Assembly (NCBI GenBank): GCA_017411605.1
Contig: JAFQPR010000088.1
Coordinates: forward strand, 1 to 64,000
From: Clostridia bacterium
GTDB lineage: Bacteria; Bacillota; Clostridia; Oscillospirales; CAG-272
Direction: 5' to 3'
Length of the DNA stretch: 64,000 nt
Positions 7,652 through 15,117 of the stretch are shown piece by piece (positions within the stretch are counted from its first letter, which is position 1; every line of letters begins with the position of its first letter). The notes under the pieces were generated by a model. The model was not told the DNA's origin and searched no databases. It saw only the letters and a program-made list of their open reading frames with translations. Both the position numbers and the translations under genes were made by a program.

Positions 7652-8503
7652 ATGTCAGATAATAGAAATACAATGTCGGGCCTTTGCCAGGATAATCGGG
7701 GAATGGTTTGCATTGATACCAACCGTGTAATGGATTCCTGCCGCGATAGAGATTGCTTTGAAAATACAAGAGTATATCTTACGGAAGGTGGCGAGGAGAT
7801 CCTTGCGAACGTAAGCAACGTTAGAGCACGCTCAGCCGAGATTTTATGGGCGTACGTCGGTGTTGACGAGGTTCCTTTTAACTGCGGTTTTTATCAGGTA
7901 ACTATCCGTTATTATATTGGCGTAGAGCTTGAAGCTTGCCTTGGTGTAGGTCGGAGCCAGACGTTCAAGGGATTGGCAGTTCTTGAAAAAGAGGTCATTC
8001 TTTACGGTGGCGAAGGAAGCGTTACAACCTTCTCTTCCGATCCTGAAAATAATTATTGCTCAAGAAATTATTCAAGTAAGGGATCGAATGATCCTATTGC
8101 GATCGTTGAAACCGTAGAACCGATAATTCTCGGTACTAAAATAACGGAATGCGGTTGCCAGTGCAATAATAACTGCGGTTGCTGCTGCGATACCACCGAT
8201 GTTTCCGGAGCAATAAATGATTTTCTTTGCGGGGCTATCTCGAATAGCGAAAATGCGCCCAGACTTTATATTACCTTCGGTGTATTTTCGGTAATAAGAA
8301 TAGTTCGTCCAACTCAGCTTCTTGTTCAGGCAACGGATTATTCCGTGCCGGATAAAGAATGCATAGCCGCAACTAATGATGAAAATCCTTGTTGTTTATT
8401 TGAAAAAATGCCTTTCCCGATAGCTCGTTTCCGCGGAACTAACGGAAAAACCGAGTCTAATGAAGGTAATGGCAGAAGCAGAGGCGGTTGCTGCGGAAGA
8501 TAA
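7652..8503 (+). CDS. Conserved Cys-rich protein of unknown function, possibly spore-associated
   Basis: A 283-residue protein with no membrane segment. The N-terminal half contains C-I-D-T-N-R-V-M-D-S-C-R-D-R-D-C-F and a beta-rich stretch (F-Y-Q-V-T-I-R-Y-Y); a Cys cluster (C-G-C-Q-C-N-N-N-C-G-C-C-C-D) lies near 185-198, and the tail ends G-G-C-C-G-R. From memory, proteins of this type are widespread and uncharacterised in Clostridia. The frame is open from 7586, but GAGGGAG 8 bases before the ATG at 7652 sets the start. Upstream, CATATTATA at 7555-7563 fits the sigma-K/sigma-E -10 pattern CATANNNTA, which with the Cys content suggests a spore-coat role. That is inference. Confidence 0.75.
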   Translation: MSDNRNTMSGLCQDNRGMVCIDTNRVMDSCRDRDCFENTRVYLTEGGEEILANVSNVRARSAEILWAYVGVDEVPFNCGFYQVTIRYYIGVELEACLGVGRSQTFKGLAVLEKEVILYGGEGSVTTFSSDPENNYCSRNYSSKGSNDPIAIVETVEPIILGTKITECGCQCNNNCGCCCDTTDVSGAINDFLCGAISNSENAPRLYITFGVFSVIRIVRPTQLLVQATDYSVPDKECIAATNDENPCCLFEKMPFPIARFRGTNGKTESNEGNGRSRGGCCGR

Positions 8504-8571
8504 GTGTTATTATAATTGATTAACTTATCATATTAACAAAAATATCAAAGCTTTCTTCGTTTTCATAAAAG

Positions 8572-8606
8572 AAGTGCCGACTCAAGCATAGCAGGAGTCG
8601 GCACTT
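8572..8606. terminator. Bidirectional terminator between the Cys-rich gene and rlmB-like gene
   Basis: AAGTGCCGACTC (8572-8583) pairs perfectly with GAGTCGGCACTT (8595-8606). It lies between convergent genes with short T runs on either side. Confidence 0.8.
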
Positions 8607-8626
8607 TGAAATTAAAAATAAAGTAA

Positions 8627-9400
8627 CTATTTGTTTTGTCTCAATATTTCATAAGCAAACATTGTGGTCGCGGAGGCAGCAGAAAGCGAGGCTTTGAATT
8701 CACGACCGTACGCGATCTTTACCTTAATATCCGCAAGATCCAGCACCGCCTTTGATATACCTCTTTTCTCTCCACCGACGATGAGTAATATAGGTAAGGG
8801 AAGAGAACACTCACCGAGAATATTATCGGTATCTTCTTCGGCACATACTACCTTGTATCCCTTATTCTTAAATATTTTTGTAATTTCGACAGCATCCCCT
8901 TCGTACATATCAAAAAGCTCCGATGCGCCTGCAGAGCTTCTGCAAACAACTCCCGCAGCGCTCATCCAATTTCGTTTAGGTAAAATAATACCGTCAACTC
9001 CAACAGCATAAAGCGAACGTAGAGCGTATCCAAAATTATAAGGGTCTTCTATACCCTGTATCATAGCATAAAAACCACGGTCGGGAAGGGAAATACAATC
9101 GGTGAAGTTCTCTATTTGGCGAACGGTTGTAACTGCAACTATGCCACCGTGAGAGTTGCCGAGAGTAATTTTATCAAGCTCATCAAATGTACTTTCGATT
9201 AATTTAAAACCGTACTTATTAGAAACTGCCTTTAAATAACCTATCTCTTTTGAGATTTTTGATAATTTGTTTTTATCAAAAAGAATTTTCTGAATACGTC
9301 GTGTATTCCTTCCTTCATCAATTGATCTTATGATGGCTCTGATAGAAGTCATACCTTCAAATACGGTGGAGTCACAAAATTTAATTTCTTCTTTTTGCAT
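8627..9400 (-). CDS. TrmH/SpoU-family RNA 2'-O-methyltransferase (RlmB-like)
   Basis: A 257-residue methyltransferase of the SPOUT class, moving a methyl group from S-adenosylmethionine to a ribose 2'-OH in rRNA or tRNA. The N-terminal substrate-binding domain (1 to about 85) precedes the knot domain with its three motifs: I-E-D-P-Y-N-F-G near 110, L-L-I-V-G-G-E-K-R-G-I-S near 205 and L-S-A-A-S-A-T-T near 240. Motif III is Ala-rich rather than the usual L-N-V-S. The frame is open to 9565, but the extension overlaps spoIIID on the other strand and lacks homology, so I take the ATG at 9400. The RNA target cannot be told from sequence. Confidence 0.88.
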   Translation of the reverse strand: MQKEEIKFCDSTVFEGMTSIRAIIRSIDEGRNTRRIQKILFDKNKLSKISKEIGYLKAVSNKYGFKLIESTFDELDKITLGNSHGGIVAVTTVRQIENFTDCISLPDRGFYAMIQGIEDPYNFGYALRSLYAVGVDGIILPKRNWMSAAGVVCRSSAGASELFDMYEGDAVEITKIFKNKGYKVVCAEEDTDNILGECSLPLPILLIVGGEKRGISKAVLDLADIKVKIAYGREFKASLSAASATTMFAYEILRQNK

Positions 9401-9461
9401 TATATTACATAGCCTTTCATATAATTTAGTAAAAGACGTTATGAGGGGGCAAATTGTATAT

Positions 9462-9731
9462 ATGGATATCTTTGCAGGAAAAGAGCGCTGTGAAGTAATT
9501 GCACAATATGTAATAGACACGGGTACTACTGTGCGAGGCGCAGCGAAGCATTTTGGAATGAGCAAAAGTACAGTACATAAGGATCTTACATATAAATTAA
9601 AGTTTTACAATTCAGCGCTATATAAGAGTGTCAAAGAAGTTCTTGAAATAAACAAATCCGAGAGACATCTTCGAGGCGGTGAAGCAACAAGAATAAAATA
9701 CCTGACTAAAAAAATAAAACAGCTTAAATAA
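9462..9731 (+). CDS. spoIIID: Stage III sporulation transcriptional regulator SpoIIID
   Basis: An 89-residue mother-cell DNA-binding protein that tunes sigma-E and sigma-K genes during sporulation. The helix-turn-helix (T-V-R-G-A-A-K-H-F-G-M-S-K-S-T-V-H-K-D, about 22-42) and the signature E-R-H-L-R-G-G-E-A-T (about 68-77) match SpoIIID closely in order and length. An open frame reaches 9330, but the family length and AGGGGG 12 bases upstream support the ATG at 9462. It is divergent from the methyltransferase (61-bp gap) and is a strong indicator of an endospore former. Confidence 0.95.
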   Translation: MDIFAGKERCEVIAQYVIDTGTTVRGAAKHFGMSKSTVHKDLTYKLKFYNSALYKSVKEVLEINKSERHLRGGEATRIKYLTKKIKQLK

Positions 9732-9739
9732 AATCCAAA

Positions 9740-9766
9740 AATAGAAGGGAAGACTTCCCTTCTATT
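9740..9766 (+). terminator. Terminator after spoIIID
   Basis: A near-perfect palindrome with 13-bp arms (AATAGAAGGGAAG / CTTCCCTTCTATT) followed by a T-rich stretch. Confidence 0.85.
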
Positions 9767-10068
9767 TTATTATCTTTTTTGTAAAAAACAGGTATAAGGA
9801 GATTAATTAATAATCTATTCTACATTATTATATAATAATTAAATCTATTTTGCAAGAGGATTATAAAAAATAAAAAGCATTACAATTAATTTTTAAAAGT
9901 TTTACTTATAATACATTGCATAAAAATTTAATTATTTTAAAGAATAACTTTAAAAACTGAAAGAAAATAAAAAAGCAGGTAAAACAAGAGGTGATTTATA
10001 GTTGTATAATAAACTGATATTTAAATTTGAGCAGAAAAAGCTATTTTACCTATTTTCAAATCCCCTAT

Positions 10069-10096
10069 ATTATACAAAATATTAATTTTGTATAAT
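10069..10096. repeat. Perfect 28-bp palindrome
   Basis: Two 12-bp arms, ATTATACAAAAT and ATTTTGTATAAT, separated by ATTA. Each arm carries a TATAAT-like hexamer, one per strand. It could be an operator or a cruciform. Confidence 0.75.
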
Positions 10097-10305
10097 TGTG
10101 TATGGTGCACTACCCTGGGCTCTCGATCTCATTTTCGGTGATATTTAGTCTATCAGACTCGTTTTCTTTTTTTCAAGAGGAAAGAGAACTTCGGGCAATT
10201 TTTCCAATTTTCTTGATTTGCAAATTCTTAGATAATAGAGTAATTGATTTTCGGTAAAAAATTTTTCACCTGAGGCAGGTTCCCGGATTCGTTATTATCT
10301 TATAT

Positions 10306-10333
10306 TTCTTTAAATGATCTTCTTTAAATGATC
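10306..10333. repeat. Tandem duplication of a 14-bp unit
   Basis: Two adjacent exact copies of TTCTTTAAATGATC. Confidence 0.85.
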
Positions 10334-10404
10334 CACTCTTATTCCCTGCTCTTTTTTATTAGAATATTATATTAGCGAAAATATCAGTGTTGACTTCCCT
10401 TAAC

Positions 10405-10452
10405 GCTTTTGATAATATAGTCTTCTATGCTTTTGATAATATAGTCTTCTAT
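10405..10452. repeat. Tandem duplication of a 24-bp unit
   Basis: Two adjacent exact copies of a 24-bp unit beginning GCTTTTGATAATATAG; the second ends 3 bases before the -35 box of the next gene. Confidence 0.9.
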
Positions 10453-10455
10453 GTA

Positions 10456-10484
10456 TTGATTTTTTGTCGTTTATATGTTATAAT
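10456..10484 (+). promoter_or_regulatory. Sigma-A promoter of the flavodoxin-fold gene
   Basis: TTGATT (10456-10461), 17-bp spacer, TATAAT (10479-10484), just downstream of the 24-bp duplication. Confidence 0.75.
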
Positions 10485-10515
10485 ATAAGAAAAACAATTT
10501 GGAGGATATTTCCCT

Positions 10516-10938
10516 ATGAGAATGAGAGTTCTTACTCACACTAACAAAGGTAAGCTTCTTGCTATCGCAGACGAAGTTACTAAGCTTATCGAGGCTGACA
10601 AGGCTACCGACGTTATTCCTGCCGCTTATCCCTGCGACGGTGAAAGACTTGTTGTAATTGTTGCAACTGCTAAGCCAAATATGCCCGATTACTTCGGACG
10701 CTTCGTTCGTTCACTCAAGAAGACACTTACAGCAAACGTTGCTTTTATTATCGACGGTACTCCCGAGAATGCCGCTAAGATAGTAGAAATGGCAAAGACC
10801 AATGATTCTAATGTTATCGAGGATAACATACTTTACATAAACGGCGGACTTCCCTTCAAGTTCCTCAAGAAGGTCACAGACGAAGAGATGAACTCTGTAA
10901 GAGAATGGGTAAAAGCTGTTAGAGCTGCAATGAAGTAA
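10516..10938 (+). CDS. Flavodoxin-fold-like conserved protein
   Basis: A 140-residue cytoplasmic protein with alternating strands and helices: strand 1 (M-R-V-L-T-H-T-N-K-G-K), a central strand R-L-V-V-I-V-A-T-A followed by K-P-N-M-P-D-Y-F-G-R-F, and N-V-A-F-I-I-D-G-T. The order resembles flavodoxins, where the first loop holds the FMN phosphate, but the loop here (T-H-T-N-K-G-K) only partly matches T-x-T-G-N-T, so FMN binding is uncertain. Codons are of the highly expressed type, and it has its own strong promoter and terminator. Function unknown. Confidence 0.78.
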   Translation: MRMRVLTHTNKGKLLAIADEVTKLIEADKATDVIPAAYPCDGERLVVIVATAKPNMPDYFGRFVRSLKKTLTANVAFIIDGTPENAAKIVEMAKTNDSNVIEDNILYINGGLPFKFLKKVTDEEMNSVREWVKAVRAAMK

Positions 10939-10948
10939 TTCTAAAATA

Positions 10949-10985
10949 AAAATGGACTGAGACAAAACTCAGTCCATTTTTATTT
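10949..10985. terminator. Bidirectional terminator
   Basis: AAAATGGACTGAG (10949-10961) pairs with CTCAGTCCATTTT (10969-10981), with flanking A and T runs. It serves the flavodoxin-like gene and the convergent aspartate kinase gene. Confidence 0.9.
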
Positions 10986-10991
10986 ATTAAT

Positions 10992-12305
10992 TTATTTAAC
11001 AAATTCTCTGTAAATTGCCTTTAATGCGGTAATATAATCGTTTGAATCGACGCCAACGATTATATTAAGCTCGCATGATCCCTGGTCGATCATACGAATA
11101 TTAACGCTTGCGTTTGCGAGCGCTGTGAATATTCTTGCAGCAGTTCCCTTTGCTTTAACCATACCGCGACCAACTATTGCGATAAGAGCAAGGTTCTCTT
11201 CAACGAAAATGTTTTCGGGGTCAACAGCTTTGCATATACCTGCCATAATATCCGCTCTTTTTGCGTGAAGATCCTTTGTGGGAACAACAACTGTCATAGT
11301 ATCGATTCCCGATGGAAAATGCTCGAAGGATACCTCGTTTTCTTCGATAACCTGAAGAACTCTTCTTCCAAAACCAAGCTCGGCATTCATCATATCCTTC
11401 TCGATGGTAATCGTGGAAAATCCTGTTTTTCCCGCGATACCTGTAATAACGTCTTCGCTGATTTCATCGGTTTCGGGAACAATGAACGTTCCTCTGTCCT
11501 CAGGCCTGTTAGTATTTTTTATGTTGATAGGAATTTTAGAATATCTTACGGGGAAAATAGCATCCTCGTGAAGCACAGTTGCACCCATATATGAAAGCTC
11601 ACGGAGCTCCTTATAGGTTATTGTGTTTATAGGCTTGGGATTGCTGATGCATCGCGGGTCCGCCATAAGGAATCCGGAAACGTCCGTCCAGTTTTCGTAT
11701 ACTGTCGCTCTTGCGGCTCTTGCTACTATTGAGCCTGTAATATCTGAACCGCCTCTTGAGAAGGTCTTTATAGTTCCGTTGGGCATTGAACCGTAGAATC
11801 CGGGAATTACGGCGTAACGGTGTTTAGATAAATACTCTGACATAACGTCGTTTGTTTTATCTGCGTCGAAAGTACCGTCTTCTTTAAAGAAAATAACTTT
11901 TTTTGCATCAATAAAACTGAAATCAAGATACTTAGCAAGTATCATAGCGTTGAGGTATTCACCTCTTGATGCGATATAATCTCTACCTGAATTATGGAGC
12001 ATCGACATCTGAATTTTTTCGAATATATCGTTAAGATCAAGATTTATCTTAAGCTCATTAATTATATCGATATATCTCTGCTTGATCTCATTAAATGTTT
12101 CGGTAATGTCCTCTTCGTTGATAGCAAGCTCATAGCACTTATAAAGAAGGTCGGTGACTTTTATATCAACGCTTGTTCTTTTACCCGGTGCGGAAGCAAC
12201 GATATATCTTCTTTCGGGCTCGCTTTTAATTATTTCAGCAACTCTTCTAAATTGATTTGCGTCAGCGAGTGAACTGCCGCCGAATTTTAAAACTTTAAGA
12301 CTCAT
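10992..12305 (-). CDS. lysC: Aspartate kinase
   Basis: A 437-residue enzyme that phosphorylates L-aspartate, the first step to lysine, threonine, methionine and diaminopimelate. The kinase domain begins V-L-K-F-G-G-S-S (5-12), with F-S-R-G-G-S-D-I-T-G in the middle (aspartate and ATP binding); two ACT regulatory domains follow from about residue 290. This is the monofunctional lysC type. A GAGGAGAGG site precedes the ATG. The leader is only about 60 bases, too short for a lysine riboswitch. Monocistronic with its own promoter. Confidence 0.95.
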   Translation of the reverse strand: MSLKVLKFGGSSLADANQFRRVAEIIKSEPERRYIVASAPGKRTSVDIKVTDLLYKCYELAINEEDITETFNEIKQRYIDIINELKINLDLNDIFEKIQMSMLHNSGRDYIASRGEYLNAMILAKYLDFSFIDAKKVIFFKEDGTFDADKTNDVMSEYLSKHRYAVIPGFYGSMPNGTIKTFSRGGSDITGSIVARAARATVYENWTDVSGFLMADPRCISNPKPINTITYKELRELSYMGATVLHEDAIFPVRYSKIPINIKNTNRPEDRGTFIVPETDEISEDVITGIAGKTGFSTITIEKDMMNAELGFGRRVLQVIEENEVSFEHFPSGIDTMTVVVPTKDLHAKRADIMAGICKAVDPENIFVEENLALIAIVGRGMVKAKGTAARIFTALANASVNIRMIDQGSCELNIIVGVDSNDYITALKAIYREFVK

Positions 12306-12374
12306 TATAAATTTCCTCTCCTCTATGATGAGGTAAAATGTTAAACATCGTTTGATAAATAAAAATACATTACT

Positions 12375-12403
12375 ATTATATGTAAATTGTTACGGTTTGT
12401 CAA
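12375..12403 (-). promoter_or_regulatory. Consensus sigma-A promoter of aspartate kinase
   Basis: On the minus strand: TTGACA (12403-12398), 17-bp spacer, TATAAT (12380-12375). Confidence 0.85.
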
Positions 12404-12417
12404 GAGAAATTTTATTT

Positions 12418-12445
12418 TATAGCAAGAAATTGTATAGCAAGAAAT
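12418..12445. repeat. Short tandem repeat at edge of the hairpin island
   Basis: A 15-bp unit TATAGCAAGAAATTG at 12418-12432 followed by a 13-bp partial copy to 12445. A related AGCAAGAAAA occurs again at the far end of the island near 12728. Confidence 0.7.
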
Positions 12446-12457
12446 ATCTCTCTTCAA

Positions 12458-12783
12458 CATTCTCTGTAATAAAATCAGCACCTCATAATTAGGTATGTCG
12501 AGAATGGGGTACGGCTAGCGTGCGATAAATCTGTGATAGACGTACCGCTTTAGTACGAAGCGAAGGTATTCCCACGCAAACGCCGGATATCTTCGCTGCT
12601 GCGAAGATATGACGCATACCAACTATGTTGGTATCTTGCTTAGCGAGCAGATGCGAATTATAATTGAGAAAAAGCGGAACGCTAATAACAAAATAATCGC
12701 GAGCAGCAATACCCATTTCTTGCAAGGAGCAAGAAAATGTGTTCTCTTCCTCATTCTCTGTAATAAAATCAGCACCTCATAAT
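12458..12783. mobile_element. Hairpin island bounded by 32-bp direct repeats next to tRNA-Ser
   Basis: Identical 32-bp direct repeats at 12458-12489 and 12752-12783 (CATTCTCTGTAATAAAATCA...) enclose 262 bp of non-coding sequence. The right copy contains half of the tRNA-Ser terminator, so the left copy is a duplicated terminator fragment. Between them lie perfect hairpins (ATATCTTCGC-TGCT-GCGAAGATAT at 12587-12610; ATACCAAC-TAT-GTTGGTAT at 12616-12634; CGTAC-N7-GTACG at 12541-12557; TTCTTGC/GCAAGAA near 12718-12736). The layout suggests a small inserted or excised element with the tRNA 3' flank as target. Short frames on the minus strand here show no coding signs. Confidence 0.55.
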
Positions 12784-12798
12784 GAGGTGCTGATTTTA
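12764..12798 (-). terminator. Terminator of tRNA-Ser
   Basis: A 16-bp stem (AAAATCAGCACCTCAT with its complement) immediately after the encoded CCA end, read on the minus strand, followed by ATTTTATTA. Confidence 0.88.
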
Positions 12799-12889
12799 TG
12801 GCGGAGAGAATGGGATTCGAACCCATGATACCGGTTAGGGTATACACGATTTCCAGTCGTGCGCCTTAGACCAACTCGGCCATCTCTCC
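12799..12889 (-). tRNA. tRNA-Ser (anticodon GGA)
   Basis: Read on the minus strand, the 5' end GGAGAGA pairs with TCTCTCC before discriminator G and an encoded CCA. The anticodon stem-loop CACGA-CTGGAAA-TCGTG has anticodon GGA (12854-12852), reading serine codons UCC and UCU. A long variable arm (ATACCC..GGTAT) is typical of class II tRNA-Ser, and the T loop is GGTTCGAATCC. At 91 bases the length fits. Confidence 0.97.
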
Positions 12890-12902
12890 AACAGACTATC
12901 AT

Positions 12903-12931
12903 ATTATAGCAGATGTTTTTTGAAAAGTCAA
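12903..12931 (-). promoter_or_regulatory. Sigma-A promoter of tRNA-Ser
   Basis: Minus strand: TTGACT (12931-12926), 17-bp spacer, TATAAT (12908-12903), 14 bases before the tRNA. Confidence 0.85.
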
Positions 12932-12980
12932 GTAGTTGGATAATATTTTTTTGCTATTAATTCAAAATTTTTGTTGTTTA

Positions 12981-13009
12981 TTGACTTTAAATAAAATATG
13001 CGGTATAAT
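12981..13009 (+). promoter_or_regulatory. Sigma-A promoter of the GH92-HAD pair
   Basis: TTGACT (12981-12986), 17-bp spacer, TATAAT (13004-13009). The -10 box lies 36 bases before the start codon. Confidence 0.85.
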
Positions 13010-13044
13010 GAATCGATATAATTATTTTTTATTGGAGAGCTATA

Positions 13045-15117
13045 ATGAGTAATTATCAATATGTAAATACAAAAATGGGTTCCTTTAATCATGAGAGATA
13101 TTCAAACGGTAATTGCTACCCCGTTTGCGCTGTACCTCACGGAATGAATTTCTTTACGCTACAGACCAATGGAACAAACAATTGGTTTTATTCGCCTATG
13201 GACAAATCTTTTGAAGGTATCAGGCTTACTCATCTTCCCTCACCTTGGCTTTCGGATTATAATAAACTTTTGATTTGGGGTGGCTCGGGAGAATACGTAA
13301 ATGATTCTCGCCTTTATTGGTCATCGTTTGATAATAAAGCAAACGTTATTGAGCCGGCTTATATGTATATAAAGCTGCACCGTGATAACTATGAAATTGA
13401 GCTGACACCTACTAACACCTCTGCTTATTTACGGTTTAAATTTAACCAAAATGCTTCAAAGAATTACATAGTTTTAACTTCCTCGAAGCTTTCCTTTGAA
13501 TTTGATGATAAAAACAGTATTCTATATATTAAAAACTCTGACGCACCTTCTATTTTTAAAGGGTTTGATTCAAGTAAACCTGCAAGTATTTCCGAGTATG
13601 TTATTATAAAGACGAATGTTCCCTGCACTGCCAATGAAATTAACGGCAAAATCGTTCTTGAAGCAGAGGCATCTTTTATGGAATGCAAGATTGCCACTTC
13701 TTATATTTCATTTGATCAAGCGAAGCTAAATCTTGAACGCGAAATAGGAAATTTGAGCTTCGAGCAGGTAAAAGCCAAAACCGAATCCGAGTGGGAAAGA
13801 TGTCTTTCAAAAATTGAAATAGAAGATGATGATGCTGAAAAAAAGAAAACCTTCTATTCTTGTCTTTACAGATTTAATTTATGGCCCCGCAAATTCTACG
13901 AGGTAGACGAAAAAGGCAATGCCCTTCATATTAATACCCGAACGGGTGACGTTACCAAAGGTGTTCTTTATACCGATAATGGATTTTGGGACACTTATAG
14001 AACATGCTATCCTCTTTATTCACTTCTTGATACCGAACTGTATGCAGAGATGGCAGAGGGCTTTTATAATTATTTCGTTGATACAGGTTGGCTTCCTAAG
14101 TGGGTTTGTCCTCATAATGTTAACTGTATGCCGGGAATGCTCATTGAAGCAACTATGAGTGATGCTATCGTCAAAGAAATCGTTTCCGGAGAGGTTGCTG
14201 ATAAAATATTCAAAGCAATGCTTAAGGACGGTGAGTATGAATCAGAAATACGCGGTGAAGGTCGCGTAATGCTGAATACGTACCGAAAATACGGCTATTA
14301 TCCTTATACTATGGTTAAAGAAAGCGTTAACGAAACTCTTGATAATTCTTACGGAGATTTTGCTATAGCAAAATCGGCTGAAAAGCTTGGGTATACCGAA
14401 ATAGCCAAAAAGTATTTTGCTTTCTCTAAAAATTACAGAAATTTGTTTGATAAAGAAACAGGATTTATCAGAGGTAAGGATGAGAACGGTAACTTCAGAG
14501 ATGAAATATTTAATCCTTATATGTGGGGACGCGATTATACCGAGGGCTCGGCTTGGCAGAATGCTTTTGGAGTATACCACGATATAAAAGGACTTGACGA
14601 GCTTTATGAAGGAAAGCTTGAAGAGAAAATAGACGAGCTTATGGCTGCTCCTCCTATATACTACATAGGTTCATACGGAAGAGTAATTCATGAAATGGCA
14701 GAGTTATCAACGGCGAATTACGGTCAGTGCGCAATTTCCAATCAACCCTCTTTCCATATTCCTTATATTTACAGTGTGCTCGGGAAGCCCGCAAAGACTT
14801 CCTATCACCTCTCTCGCCTTTTAGAGCTTTTCAACAGTGGAGTTGAAGGTTACCCGGGAGATGAGGATAACGGCTCTACCTCTGCATGGTATATCCTCTC
14901 CTCTCTCGGTCTTTATCAGATTGCTCCATCCGCGCCAACTTATGCGACTGCAATTCCCTCGTTTGAAAAAGCAATACTTACCCTTGCGAACGGACGTAGG
15001 CTTGAAATAATAAAAGACGAGTATGATTCTGATAAAATGAAGGGTGAAATATCGTATTTTGATATAATGCAAGGAGGAAAGCTTTCGGATATCGTTTGCG
15101 ACGGTAAAAATGGGTAA
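13045..15117 (+). CDS. Glycoside hydrolase family 92 (alpha-mannosidase-like), intracellular
   Basis: A 690-residue enzyme of the GH92 fold: an N-terminal beta-sandwich (about 1-230) and a C-terminal (alpha/alpha)6 barrel with N-G-F-W-D-T-Y-R-T, G-W-L-P-K-W, Y-T-E-G-S-A-W-Q and G-D-E-D-N-G-S-T-S-A-W-Y, the family's catalytic and calcium-binding stretches. Known GH92 enzymes are calcium-dependent exo-alpha-mannosidases, usually secreted. This one has no signal peptide, so it probably trims imported oligosaccharides. GGAGAG lies 7 bases before the ATG. Its end overlaps the HAD phosphatase gene by 8 bases. Substrate linkage cannot be told from sequence. Confidence 0.88.
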   Translation: MSNYQYVNTKMGSFNHERYSNGNCYPVCAVPHGMNFFTLQTNGTNNWFYSPMDKSFEGIRLTHLPSPWLSDYNKLLIWGGSGEYVNDSRLYWSSFDNKANVIEPAYMYIKLHRDNYEIELTPTNTSAYLRFKFNQNASKNYIVLTSSKLSFEFDDKNSILYIKNSDAPSIFKGFDSSKPASISEYVIIKTNVPCTANEINGKIVLEAEASFMECKIATSYISFDQAKLNLEREIGNLSFEQVKAKTESEWERCLSKIEIEDDDAEKKKTFYSCLYRFNLWPRKFYEVDEKGNALHINTRTGDVTKGVLYTDNGFWDTYRTCYPLYSLLDTELYAEMAEGFYNYFVDTGWLPKWVCPHNVNCMPGMLIEATMSDAIVKEIVSGEVADKIFKAMLKDGEYESEIRGEGRVMLNTYRKYGYYPYTMVKESVNETLDNSYGDFAIAKSAEKLGYTEIAKKYFAFSKNYRNLFDKETGFIRGKDENGNFRDEIFNPYMWGRDYTEGSAWQNAFGVYHDIKGLDELYEGKLEEKIDELMAAPPIYYIGSYGRVIHEMAELSTANYGQCAISNQPSFHIPYIYSVLGKPAKTSYHLSRLLELFNSGVEGYPGDEDNGSTSAWYILSSLGLYQIAPSAPTYATAIPSFEKAILTLANGRRLEIIKDEYDSDKMKGEISYFDIMQGGKLSDIVCDGKNG

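Larger units (their letters stand above)
9767..10455. other. AT-rich intergenic region without genes
   Basis: About 690 bases with no credible reading frame on either strand. It holds a perfect 28-bp palindrome (10069-10096), a small hairpin followed by T residues at 10147-10172, a short ACCTG-AGG-CAGGT inverted repeat at 10268-10280, and two tandem duplications (10306-10333 and 10405-10452). A TATAAT at 10091-10096 within the palindrome could start a short untranslated RNA, but no good -35 box is present. I could not match any known small RNA. Confidence 0.6.

Noticed and set aside
10100..10300. 6S RNA, RNase P RNA or tmRNA in the large intergenic gap
   Set aside because: A GAGGAAAG-like string and a central gap gave a first impression, but the conserved cores and long-range stems of these RNAs are absent on both strands.
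12306..12400. Lysine riboswitch upstream of aspartate kinase
   Set aside because: The consensus promoter leaves a leader of about 60 bases, too short for the roughly 170-base aptamer, and no aptamer sequence is visible.
12489..12847. Two minus-strand frames of 74-78 residues in the hairpin island and tRNA
   Set aside because: They overlap tRNA-Ser or perfect hairpins and lack ribosome sites or family resemblance.
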